This document shows positions 47,032-55,664 of a stretch of 64,000 nt of DNA, piece after piece. Where the stretch lies: NCBI RefSeq assembly GCF_031344075.1, contig NZ_JAVJAN010000004.1, positions 1 to 64,000 on the forward strand, written 5' to 3'. Below the pieces are notes generated by a model that ran no database searches, was not told the origin of the DNA, and saw only the letters and a program-made list of their open reading frames with translations. Position 1 is the first letter of the stretch, and each line of letters opens with the position of its first letter. This DNA is from Clostridium aquiflavi. Its GTDB lineage: Bacteria; Bacillota; Clostridia; Clostridiales; Clostridiaceae. Made by a program: the position numbers and the translations under genes.

Positions 47032-47247
47032 ATTAATCTCCATAAATATATTAATTTTTTAAGTACTATATTCATATTTTTAGAATTATGATAATTGGAG
47101 ATTAGAAAAAATTGTTTAGGCTGGAGTTGAATGTGGATAGCAGTAAAATAAATTTCTATGATATAATAACATCATATGAAACATTAGTTAATTTTGATAT
47201 TTATAATATTAATTAAATGAAATATTATAATTTGGGGGAAAATTAAA

Positions 47248-48279
47248 ATGGACAAGCTAAGAATTAAATATGTCTTTTCATCAACACCAAACATGTTATT
47301 AATAGGTGGAAAAACAGATATAAATAGAAACAAACAAATAGAATTATTTTTAAAAAAATTGTCTTTATACAATATTTTACTTAAGGACTTAATTAATTAT
47401 CCTCCTAAAGAAAAACAGCGTAATATAATTTTAAATATTTCTTATTATATACTGGAAGATGATAATTTAAGAGATTCTGTTGAAAGAAAAAAAGATTTAC
47501 CTATACGAAATGTTTGCAAAAAGCTTGATATTAGTGATGAATTTTTAAGAAAATGGAAAGAATATATTTTATTTTATTATATTATTTTTTCCAATGTAGA
47601 TTATAAGCTTATTCAAGAATATTTAAAAATAGAAGAAAAATCAAATAATGTGGTAAATTTAAATAATGTAAAGAAAACAGAATTTTTTAGAGGAATAGTA
47701 TTAAAAAGTTTAAATAGTAGTGCATATATTTTAACATCAAGTGGTGAAATAATTAAAATAAAGTGTGATAAAAATACTAAAATTGGACAAGAAATTAGTG
47801 GACAACAGAAAAAATCTTTTAGGAATTATAAAATATATTTTTGTATATTAATAGTTTTAATAATTATAATAGGAATGTCTTTATATTCACATTATTATAA
47901 TTCTCAAAGTACAATAATAGTAAATACAACCTCTGCTATAAAATTAGAATGTAATTTCCTAGACAAGGTTATATATTCATATTCTGAAACTGAAAAGGGA
48001 AATAAGCTTATAATTTCAACTGATGTTTTACATAAGGACATCGATGAGTCTATAAAAGAGATTTTAGATTATGCAATTAACAATGAAATGATACCCACTG
48101 ATAATAAAATATTAATAACTGTAAATGGAGAAGCTTTAAAATACGGTGCACTAAAAGAGACTAGTAAATTTTTAAATGAAATAAATGAAAAGAATAAAAG
48201 TGAGAACAAGAGTCAAATTTCTGTGTTAATAAATAATGGTGGAAATCAACATAAATTAACAACGAGTTTATATGAATAG
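47248..48279 (+). CDS. SigI C-terminal-like domain fused to RsgI-type anti-sigma protein
   Basis: A 343-residue protein with an unusual layout. Residues 30-127 resemble the C-terminal domain of sigma factor SigI (YPPKEKQRNIILNISYYILE, then RKKDLPIRNVCKKLDIS and LRKWKEYILFYYIIF). Residues 143-188 match the RsgI N-terminal anti-sigma domain (FFRGIVLKSLNSSAYILTSS). One membrane segment (about 195-213) follows, then an RsgI-like outer domain (IKLECNFLDKVI). The Asn-Pro of the RsgI autocleavage site seems replaced by Thr-Ser in VNTTSAIKL. ATG start after TTGGGGGAA. No separate sigI is adjacent. SigI-like identity is judged by eye. Confidence 0.7.
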   Translation: MDKLRIKYVFSSTPNMLLIGGKTDINRNKQIELFLKKLSLYNILLKDLINYPPKEKQRNIILNISYYILEDDNLRDSVERKKDLPIRNVCKKLDISDEFLRKWKEYILFYYIIFSNVDYKLIQEYLKIEEKSNNVVNLNNVKKTEFFRGIVLKSLNSSAYILTSSGEIIKIKCDKNTKIGQEISGQQKKSFRNYKIYFCILIVLIIIIGMSLYSHYYNSQSTIIVNTTSAIKLECNFLDKVIYSYSETEKGNKLIISTDVLHKDIDESIKEILDYAINNEMIPTDNKILITVNGEALKYGALKETSKFLNEINEKNKSENKSQISVLINNGGNQHKLTTSLYE

Positions 48280-48341
48280 ATAAAAAGATAGATATGTTTA
48301 AGCAGTATATTGATATATTTTAAAAATAATCTTTTATTTTT

Positions 48342-48454
48342 AGCTCTGTTTTAAATGTGTGTTGATATATGCAATAGGTAAAGTGGCATTCCTAAGTTCA
48401 ATTACTCCGCCAACTTTGCTTATGCATATATCAAAACTCTGCTAAAACAGAGCC
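48342..48454. repeat. Young MITE-like repeat with perfect 8-bp target duplication
   Basis: Ends AGCTCTGTTTTAAATGTG and GCTAAAACAGAGCC. It is flanked on both sides by TTATTTTT, an exact 8-bp direct repeat. It is nearly identical to the copy at 60859-60958 apart from a 13-bp difference in the loop. It abuts the deacetylase stop codon, which lies inside the right-hand duplication. Confidence 0.92.
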
Positions 48455-49378
48455 TTATTTTTTTGTGTTTTCTAATAACTGTTTGAATGTATCCATATCA
48501 TAATTAGAACTTATATAAATTCTGTTAAGCAATAGAGGATTGTCATCCCTATCAGAAAGACCCAAATCTGTAGTAAATCCTAATTTAAAACCAGCATCTT
48601 TAGCAGCTTTTACACTGTTATCATCATAATTTCCATAAGGATAAGCAATACTAGTGACTGGCTTCTCAGTAATTGCTTCTAATGTTTCTTTAGATTCTAA
48701 AAATTCTTTTAATTGTTCATCATATGTCATTTTAGTAAGATCAGGATGTCCAGCAGTATGGCTTTGAATATCTATTCCGTAATCAGACATTTTCTTTATA
48801 GCTGATTCTGAAAGATAATATTCTCCATCTAACTCAAAAGTAATACAAAATATAGTAGCTTTCATATCTAAATCTTTTAATATAGGAAATGCATTAGTAT
48901 AGTTATCCATATATCCATCATCAAAAGTGATTACAATACTTTTTTCTGGAATAGGAGTATTGTTTAATAGATAATCTTCTAACTCTTTAAGAGTTAGAGT
49001 AGTATATCCAGAATCTTTTATATATCTAAGTTGATTTCTAAGTTTTTGAGGAGCTATAATAACCTCGTTATTTTCAGAATTTTTAACTGAATGATAGTAT
49101 AAAACTGGAACCCCAATATTCTCATTAGTTAATTTTAAATCATTATTTGTGTTAATTTCCTTTTCATCTTCAACATCAGAGATTTCTTTATCCGTATCAT
49201 TAAATTCTGGATTATTATCATCAATAGCCTCAGTAGTAGTAGAATTATTTGAATTTTTATCAACAGTATCTTTTAAGAATAAGTTATTATACATAAAATA
49301 TGAAATAATTACACAAATTAAAACACAAGTCAATATAATGATATTTTTTTTTGTAAAAAAATTATTTAAATTTTTCAA
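48455..49378 (-). CDS. Membrane-anchored polysaccharide deacetylase
   Basis: A 307-residue NodB-family (CE4) deacetylase. An N-terminal signal anchor (residues 12-30) is followed by an acidic/Asn linker (37-82) and a catalytic domain. Metal and catalytic residues are visible: Asp153-Asp154 (TFDDGYMDN), His207-x3-His211 (SHTAGHPDL), and the YPYGNYDD block. It should act on peptidoglycan or another wall polymer outside the membrane. Its stop codon lies in the duplicated target site of the adjacent repeat, so the insertion occurred at the very end of the gene. Confidence 0.92.
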   Translation of the reverse strand: MKNLNNFFTKKNIIILTCVLICVIISYFMYNNLFLKDTVDKNSNNSTTTEAIDDNNPEFNDTDKEISDVEDEKEINTNNDLKLTNENIGVPVLYYHSVKNSENNEVIIAPQKLRNQLRYIKDSGYTTLTLKELEDYLLNNTPIPEKSIVITFDDGYMDNYTNAFPILKDLDMKATIFCITFELDGEYYLSESAIKKMSDYGIDIQSHTAGHPDLTKMTYDEQLKEFLESKETLEAITEKPVTSIAYPYGNYDDNSVKAAKDAGFKLGFTTDLGLSDRDDNPLLLNRIYISSNYDMDTFKQLLENTKK

Positions 49379-49491
49379 TGATAGTATCCTCCTAGTTATT
49401 TTAAGTCTTTATTTATAATATAAACACAATAAGCATATTTTAACATAATATTTTTTTTATAACAAAAAACAAAAAAGAAAAAAATTACAAC

Positions 49492-49524
49492 TTATCAACA
49501 TTATCCACAATTGCCTGTGGATAA
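49492..49524. promoter_or_regulatory. DnaA-box cluster
   Basis: TTATCAACA (49492-49500, one mismatch) is directly followed by consensus TTATCCACA (49501-49509) and, six bases on, the inverted consensus TGTGGATAA (49516-49524). A further TTATCCACA lies at 49681-49689 inside the next gene. It sits in the divergent gap between the deacetylase and the DUF3298-like gene. No dnaA, dnaN or other origin gene is present. Confidence 0.6.
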
Positions 49525-49621
49525 CCTGTTATAAAATCAATTTAATATAAAAAAACTATCTGTGTATTTTGTTAATATTTTTTAAAAGGTATGTTTTTAT
49601 GGAAGGAGAAAAAATAAGATA

Positions 49622-50347
49622 ATGCATTTAATTTCAAATATTGTATCGGTATTTTTGATTCCCTTAATGTTATCACAAAGTTATCCACAGTACATGTTTA
49701 TAAATAATAGAATAAAAAACGACAATAATCTAAAAATTGTGGAAAAGTCTATAAATAAAAATTTAAGTTATTTAATAGAAGATGTTAGAATTTTGCAAAT
49801 AGAAGGTGGAAAAGATAAAAACAAAATTAATAATATAAATTCAAAGATAAATGGTGATGTTATGAATCCTATAATGGAAGCAGAAAAAACTTCAGCAGAG
49901 TATTTTAAGGATAATAATATTATTCCTAATTTTCCTTATCAAATAGTATCTAAATATTTTGTTAGTAGAAATGATAATAATATTTTAAGTTTTTATAATG
50001 ATTATTATGAATTTTTAGGTGGAGCACATGGAATGACTATTAGAACTTCATATACAATAGATAAAAATAAAGAAGAAATTTTAAAACTAAATGATTTATT
50101 TAAATTAGGATATGATTATTCAAATATAATAAATAAAGAAATTGAAAAGCAAATAGGAAATAATCCTGATAATTATTTTGATTCAGGAAAAATATTTAAA
50201 GGTATAAATGAAAATCAGGATTTCTATTTAGATAAAGATAATATTATTATATATTATCAATTATATGAGATAGCACCATATGTATACGGTATTCCAGAAT
50301 TCAAAATTCCAATAGAATTGTTTGGAGATAATTTTATTTATAGTTAG
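49622..50347 (+). CDS. Exported DUF3298-domain protein
   Basis: A 241-residue exported protein. Signal peptide in residues 1-20. The body resembles DUF4163/DUF3298 proteins (as in RsiV and PdaC tails): FYEFLGGAHGMTIRTSYTID, LNDLFKLGYDYSNIINKEI, YYQLYEIAPYVYGIPEFKIPI. Such domains bind wall components or lysozyme in some proteins, but here the role is unknown. ATG 49622, with AAGGAG 13 bases upstream. Its promoter region contains the DnaA boxes. Confidence 0.75.
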   Translation: MHLISNIVSVFLIPLMLSQSYPQYMFINNRIKNDNNLKIVEKSINKNLSYLIEDVRILQIEGGKDKNKINNINSKINGDVMNPIMEAEKTSAEYFKDNNIIPNFPYQIVSKYFVSRNDNNILSFYNDYYEFLGGAHGMTIRTSYTIDKNKEEILKLNDLFKLGYDYSNIINKEIEKQIGNNPDNYFDSGKIFKGINENQDFYLDKDNIIIYYQLYEIAPYVYGIPEFKIPIELFGDNFIYS

Positions 50348-50414
50348 GGTTTTAATATACGTTAGTTACATGGTAATATTTATTTTAGATATAAACGATT
50401 TAAAGGAGATTAAA

Positions 50415-51263
50415 ATGAAGAAGTTATTAAAAGAATATACTATAATAACTATAGGAATTATAATAGTTGCCATTGGTCTTGAAATGTTTTTCTATTCTAA
50501 TAATATAGCATCTGGAGGAGTTTCTGGATTAGCATTAGTTTTAAATAAAGTTTTAGGAATTGAACCTGGAATAGTAATGATTGTATGTAATATTGTATTA
50601 TTTATTGCAGCTTTTATATTTATTGGTGGTAGTTTTGGAGTAAAAAGTATGTATGCTGCATTTGGTTTATCTTTCATATTATCAGCTGTTGAAAAATTTC
50701 ATAAGCCAATAGCAATAACTAATAATTTAGTTTTAGCAACTATATTTGGAAGTACATTAGTAGCTATGGGAACAGCAATTATGTATACTAAAAATGCTAC
50801 TACAGGAGGTACTAGTATTACAGCTAAAATATTAAGTAAGTATTGTCATATGGACTTTGGAAAGGGATTGTTAATATCAGATTCGGTAGTAATATTATTA
50901 GCAATTTATACATTTGGCGTAGAACTGGGATTGTTTGGATTATTAAGTGTGTATTTAACTGGTATTTTAATAGATAAATTTATAGATGGATTTAACTTAT
51001 CTAAACAAGTTATGATTTTTACTGATAAAGAAGAGCTTGTGGCAAATTACATAATGAAAGATGTTGAGAGAGGATGTACTGTTTTTTATGGCAAAGGTGG
51101 ATATACTAAAAAACAAAACTGTGTTATCTTAACCATATTAAGTAGAACTCAATTTATTAAGTTAAAGCAATTTATTATGAAGAATGATCCTAAGGCATTT
51201 ATAACAGTAAATGAAATAACAGAAGTATTAGGTCAAGGATTTAAAAATATATTAGATAATTAA
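50415..51263 (+). CDS. YitT family membrane protein
   Basis: A 282-residue protein of the YitT/DUF161-DUF2179 family. Five or six membrane segments (ASGGVSGLALVLNK, TTGGTSITAKI) are followed by a cytoplasmic DUF2179 domain (residues 200-275, FTDKEELVANYIMKDVERGCTVFYGKGGYT). The family is widespread in Firmicutes without a defined substrate. The start is ATG 50415, six bases after AAGGAG. Confidence 0.9.
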   Translation: MKKLLKEYTIITIGIIIVAIGLEMFFYSNNIASGGVSGLALVLNKVLGIEPGIVMIVCNIVLFIAAFIFIGGSFGVKSMYAAFGLSFILSAVEKFHKPIAITNNLVLATIFGSTLVAMGTAIMYTKNATTGGTSITAKILSKYCHMDFGKGLLISDSVVILLAIYTFGVELGLFGLLSVYLTGILIDKFIDGFNLSKQVMIFTDKEELVANYIMKDVERGCTVFYGKGGYTKKQNCVILTILSRTQFIKLKQFIMKNDPKAFITVNEITEVLGQGFKNILDN

Positions 51264-51270
51264 AAATTGA

Positions 51271-51382
51271 TATTTTAGTATAAAACTCATGGACAGAGAA
51301 ATTTACTTTAAGAGTTCTAAAAAGTAAATTCCAATGCCACTTTGCTTTTATACTAAAACATCAACATTGTCTTAAAACAGAA
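51271..51382. repeat. MITE-like repeat, second subtype (about 112 bp)
   Basis: Inner inverted arms TTGATATTTTAGTATAAAA and TTTTATACTAAAACATCAA, core ACTCATGGACAGAG and CCAATGCCACTTTGC, and a right end CTTAAAACAG. It is related to 18789-18891 and 36177-36249. It lies between convergent yitT and hydE. Confidence 0.75.
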
Positions 51383-51402
51383 AACTTTATAAAGTTAATC
51401 AA

Positions 51403-52449
51403 TTATTTAGTGTGAGAATTTTTATTTTGATTTCCTCTAAAGCCATATCCATCAGAAACCTCTCTGTTAATTGAGGTTATTTTTCCTGTTATACATCCTC
51501 TACAATGAGATGGTGTATCTCCTGTACAAATCTTACCAGGATATAATGCATATAGCTTTCTATATTCACCTTCAGTTACATTTGGCATAACTACATTAGC
51601 ACCGCTTTGAAGTGCTAAGATACGTCCATTTTTATGTAATGATTCCATTGCAGTAGTAGCAGGAATATTTATATCAGGAAGTAGTAATCTAGTTATAGCC
51701 ATTACTTTTAAAGCTAAATTTAAATTCCCACCTTCAGAGTTTTTTAGTGGGGTATCTTCATTAGGAATAAAAGGACCAATACCAATCATATCAGCATTTA
51801 ATTTTTTGAAAAATAAAATGTCATCTGCTAAAGAATCTAATGTTTGATTTGGTAATCCAACTAATACACCTGTTCCAACTTCATAATCTAGATCACCCAA
51901 ATTTTCTAGACAGTTTAATCTTTCATCATAACTCATCATAGGATCCATTTCTTCATAAAGTTTTTTGTCAGTTGTTTCAATACGAAGTAAATATCTATCA
52001 GCACCAGCTTCTTTAAAAGCTTTATATTCTTCATAAGTTTTTTCACCTAAACTTAATGTTAATGCCACATTTAAACTTTTAATTTCTTTTATTATTTCCA
52101 CCATTTTTTCTTTAGTAAAAAAGTCATCTTCTCCGCCTTGAAGAACTATAGTTTTATAACCATAAGATACAGCTTTCTTTGCAAAATCTATAATTTCATC
52201 TTTACTTAATCTATATCTTTTTATATTTTTATTATCTCTTCTTAATCCACAATATAAGCAATTTCTTTTGCATATGTTAGTAAATTCTATGAGTCCTCTT
52301 AAATGAACAATATTACCTAAAGATTTTTCTCTTACTTTGTCAGCAGCTTTAAATAAATCATCATTTATATCATCAGATGATAATAATTGTAATATTTCAT
52401 CTTTACTTAATTCATGTGTAACACTTGCTTTTTCAATTAAATTTTTCAT
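51403..52449 (-). CDS. hydE: [FeFe] hydrogenase H-cluster radical SAM maturase HydE
   Basis: A 348-residue radical-SAM enzyme for assembling the dithiolate ligand of [FeFe]-hydrogenase. The SAM cluster cysteines are Cys60-x3-Cys64-x2-Cys67 (FTNICKRNCLYCGLRR). The ending ICTGDTPSHCRGCITG carries the extra cysteines typical of HydE, and distinguishes it from BioB. hydF and hydG are not in the window. ATG start behind TGGAGGA. The cell is expected to make hydrogen. Confidence 0.94.
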   Translation of the reverse strand: MKNLIEKASVTHELSKDEILQLLSSDDINDDLFKAADKVREKSLGNIVHLRGLIEFTNICKRNCLYCGLRRDNKNIKRYRLSKDEIIDFAKKAVSYGYKTIVLQGGEDDFFTKEKMVEIIKEIKSLNVALTLSLGEKTYEEYKAFKEAGADRYLLRIETTDKKLYEEMDPMMSYDERLNCLENLGDLDYEVGTGVLVGLPNQTLDSLADDILFFKKLNADMIGIGPFIPNEDTPLKNSEGGNLNLALKVMAITRLLLPDINIPATTAMESLHKNGRILALQSGANVVMPNVTEGEYRKLYALYPGKICTGDTPSHCRGCITGKITSINREVSDGYGFRGNQNKNSHTK

Positions 52450-52503
52450 TTATCCTCCATAAGTTTAATTTATCGTAATACTTTAAACTTAGTATACTAT
52501 ATA

Positions 52504-52546
52504 AAAAATAAGAGTTAAAGGACAAGACTTTGCCATTTAACTCTTA
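52504..52546 (-). terminator. Terminator of the P-type ATPase gene
   Basis: On the minus strand AAGAGTTAAA pairs with TTTAACTCTT and is followed by ATTTTTTAT. It lies about 75 bp beyond the ATPase stop and before hydE. Confidence 0.75.
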
Positions 52547-52620
52547 GTATTTTTACTTTAAGCTATATTTTAGATATATATAAACATATATTAAAAATAC
52601 AGTAAATTTATAATTTTATT

Positions 52621-55290
52621 TTAAGCTACTTGCTTTTTTTCTTTAACTTTACCACCCTTATTTTCAGAACTTATATAATCATCTTTTTCTGAATCATATC
52701 TAATCATTTTATATATTTGAATTATTAATGTTGGAAGGAATGCAAATAAATATATAAATCCTAAATTTGATCCACTTAATGGTATAACTTCAAACAATGA
52801 TTGTAATGGAGGAACTAATAATACTGCATTTAGTAGTACTAAGCCAATTCCAAAAGCCATCCAGCTAAATTTATTATCAAATAAACCTAATGCAAATATA
52901 GATTTTCTCCCTCTACAATTAAAACCATGGAACAATCTACCTAAACATAAAGTGGCAAATGCCATTGTACTAGAAGTTCCTACAGGGCCACTAGATAATC
53001 CAATATGGTAAGCTGAAACAGTAGCAATTGCAATTAATAATCCTTCAACAAGTATACTTTTTACAAAACTTTTATTTAATATAGATTCTTTACTATCTCT
53101 AGGTTTTTCATTTAAAACATCTCTTGTTGATTTTTCCATACCTATTGCAATAGCAGGTAAACTATCAGTAAGTAAATTTATAAATAATAAATGAACTGCA
53201 GCAAATGGTACTGGCAAAGCTCTTAATGATGCATATAATACAGCTAATATTCCAGAAGTGTTTCCAGAAAGTAAAAATCTAATTGAATTTTTTATGTTAG
53301 CATAAATATTTCTACCATTACCTATAGATTTAACTATTGTTGCAAAGTTATCATCAGTTAATATCATAGAAGCAGCATCTTTTGAAACTTCTGTACCTGT
53401 TATACCCATCGCAATACCAATATCAGCTTGTTTTAAGGCAGGAGCATCATTTACACCATCACCAGTCATAGCAACTATCTTATCTTTACTTTGCCATGCC
53501 TTAACTATTCTAATTTTGTGTTCAGGAGATACTCTAGCATAAACAGAAATATGTTCTAATTTATCTAATAAATCTTTATCAGACATCTTATCTAATTCAA
53601 TACCATCAACTGATATATCAGTATCTTGTAATATACCTATTTCTTTAGCAATAGCAGAAGCCGTAATCTTATGATCACCTGTAATCATTACTGGTTTAAT
53701 TGATGCTTTAATACAATCTCTAACAGCTGCTTTTGATTCTTCTCTAGGTGGATCTATCATTGAAATTAATCCAACAAATATAAAATCTTTTTCATCATCT
53801 AATACAAGATCTTTTTTAGTATCTAATTTTTTATAACCAAATGATAAAACTCTTAATCCATTAGAAGATAATTGATGGTTAATTTTATTTATGTCATTAA
53901 TATCTTTTTCAGTAATTTTTCTTATACCATCAGATGTTTTTATTAAGGTTGTTCTCTTTAACAATACATCAATAGCACCTTTTGTAATCATTAAATACTT
54001 ATCATCTATATTATGAAGAGTACTCATTAATTTTCTATCAGAATCAAAAGGAATTTCACTCAATCTAGGATGCTGTTTTCTATAATCAATCTCATTTATA
54101 TCAAAGTTATGACCTAAATTAATTAAAGCCACTTCAGTTGGATCACCAAGTTCTTTACCATCAACAGATGTAGAATCATTGCAAAGTATAGAGCTATCTA
54201 CTAAGAATTTGGCAAGTGGATTATTTAAATTAATTTCTTCAGAAGTTATTAACTTATCATCTACAAAGATACTTTTAACAGTCATTTTATTTTGAGTTAA
54301 AGTACCTGTTTTATCTGAACAAATTACAGATACACAACCTAAACCTTCAACAGCTCTAAGATTTTTAATGATTGCATGTTCCTTAGACATCTTTTGAGTA
54401 CCTATAGAAAGAACTATAGTAACTATTGAACTAAGAGCTTCTGGAATAGCAGCAACAGCAAGAGCTACAGCAAACATTAATGAATCTAAAATTGTATTTC
54501 CTCTATAGACATTTAAAGCAAGAACTATTGCACAAATAATAATTACACCAATAGCTAATTTTTTAGAAAAATCATCTAAAGATACTTGAAGAGGAGTCTT
54601 TTTTTCTTGAGTTTCTTCCATCAAAGTTGCTATTTTACCTAATTCAGTATTCATACCAGTACTTGTAACAAGTACTGTACCTCTTCCGTAAGTTACAAGT
54701 GAGCTTGAAAATACCATGTTTTTTTGATCCCCTAAAGCTACTTCAGTTTTATCGATTTTTTCGGAAATTTTATCTACACTTTCTGATTCACCAGTTAGAG
54801 AGCTTTCATTAACTTGTAATGAAAAACTTTCAATTATTCTTCCATCTGCGACTACTAAATCACCAGCTTCTAATATTAATATATCACCTGGTACTACATC
54901 TTTAGACGGAATTTCAATTTTATTGGAATTTCTAATAACTTTAGCAGTAGGAGAGGAGAGTGCCTTTAAACTGCTTAATGATTGCTCCGCTTTAACATAT
55001 TGAACTGTACCTAAAATAGCGTTTATAGTTATAACTACTAAAATAACGATAGTACTTTCAATATTACCAGTTGCTATTGATATAATAGCGGCAGCTATTA
55101 AAATAATAACTAGCAGGTCTTTAAATTGTTCTAAGAATATAGAAACAATACTCTTTTTCTTTTTTTCGGTTAATGCATTTTCTCCATATTTGTTTAACTG
55201 TTCTTTAATTTGTTCTTCGGTAAGACCGTTTAAGGTTACATTAAAATCTTTTAAAGTATCCTCAGAACTTTTACAAAAATATTTTTCCAT
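52621..55290 (-). CDS. P2-type cation-transporting ATPase, probable Mn2+ (or Ca2+) exporter
   Basis: An 889-residue P2A ATPase. Phosphorylated Asp326 in CSDKTGTLTQNKM, TGES loop near residues 166-169, hinge MTGDGVNDAPALKQADIGIAMG, and ion-site segments AIPEALSSIV (M4) and NLLTDSLPAIAIG (M6). The start chosen is ATG 55290, since AAGGAG lies 10 bases upstream; in-frame ATG 55386 would add 32 residues lying in the leader. The upstream RNA resembles the Mn2+-sensing yybP-ykoY switch, which favours Mn2+ export over the Ca2+ role usual for this family. Confidence 0.9.
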   Translation of the reverse strand: MEKYFCKSSEDTLKDFNVTLNGLTEEQIKEQLNKYGENALTEKKKKSIVSIFLEQFKDLLVIILIAAAIISIATGNIESTIVILVVITINAILGTVQYVKAEQSLSSLKALSSPTAKVIRNSNKIEIPSKDVVPGDILILEAGDLVVADGRIIESFSLQVNESSLTGESESVDKISEKIDKTEVALGDQKNMVFSSSLVTYGRGTVLVTSTGMNTELGKIATLMEETQEKKTPLQVSLDDFSKKLAIGVIIICAIVLALNVYRGNTILDSLMFAVALAVAAIPEALSSIVTIVLSIGTQKMSKEHAIIKNLRAVEGLGCVSVICSDKTGTLTQNKMTVKSIFVDDKLITSEEINLNNPLAKFLVDSSILCNDSTSVDGKELGDPTEVALINLGHNFDINEIDYRKQHPRLSEIPFDSDRKLMSTLHNIDDKYLMITKGAIDVLLKRTTLIKTSDGIRKITEKDINDINKINHQLSSNGLRVLSFGYKKLDTKKDLVLDDEKDFIFVGLISMIDPPREESKAAVRDCIKASIKPVMITGDHKITASAIAKEIGILQDTDISVDGIELDKMSDKDLLDKLEHISVYARVSPEHKIRIVKAWQSKDKIVAMTGDGVNDAPALKQADIGIAMGITGTEVSKDAASMILTDDNFATIVKSIGNGRNIYANIKNSIRFLLSGNTSGILAVLYASLRALPVPFAAVHLLFINLLTDSLPAIAIGMEKSTRDVLNEKPRDSKESILNKSFVKSILVEGLLIAIATVSAYHIGLSSGPVGTSSTMAFATLCLGRLFHGFNCRGRKSIFALGLFDNKFSWMAFGIGLVLLNAVLLVPPLQSLFEVIPLSGSNLGFIYLFAFLPTLIIQIYKMIRYDSEKDDYISSENKGGKVKEKKQVA

Positions 55291-55389
55291 ATCATTCAAT
55301 CTCCTTCTTATATTAGTTATCATATATATAAAATAATAAGCAATATTATTATATAGTTTGCTCATTATTTTATTTGAAATGCTCAATGA

Positions 55390-55518
55390 ACAAAAAAAGA
55401 CTTTTAATATAATTTCAGAATTCTGAAATCATATTAAAAGTCTCGTCACCACAAAGGTCATAACACCAGGTAAATAAATAACCGAGCATGTTGATGTTAT
55501 ATTATAACTACTCCCTCT
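55390..55518 (-). ncRNA. yybP-ykoY (Mn2+) riboswitch with terminator
   Basis: On the minus strand the RNA begins AGGGAGTAG, continues with AACATCAACATGCTCGGTT, ACCTGGTGTTATGACC and GTGGTGACGAGACTTT, matching the paired GGGGAGUAG and GACGAGAC-type elements of the yybP-ykoY class. A long perfect stem (AGACTTTTAATAT on one arm, GAATTC at the loop) followed by a T-run at 55392-55443 is the expression platform. Mn2+ binding should prevent termination and raise the transporter. Confidence 0.78.
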
Positions 55519-55664
55519 TAATTCAATATTAAATTTAATCTTCTTTAGACTAATATATTCTAATTTTAAAATTTTGTCAATTAAATTTTACTATAACTAG
55601 TAATTAATATTAAATTTTAGTTATAATATAATTAACAATGTTATTGAAGAGGAGATTAATTATT

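Noticed and set aside
49492..49689. Cluster of DnaA boxes as a chromosomal or plasmid origin
   Set aside because: No dnaA, dnaN, rep or parAB genes and no clear AT-unwinding repeat array beside it. A titration or regulatory site is more plausible.
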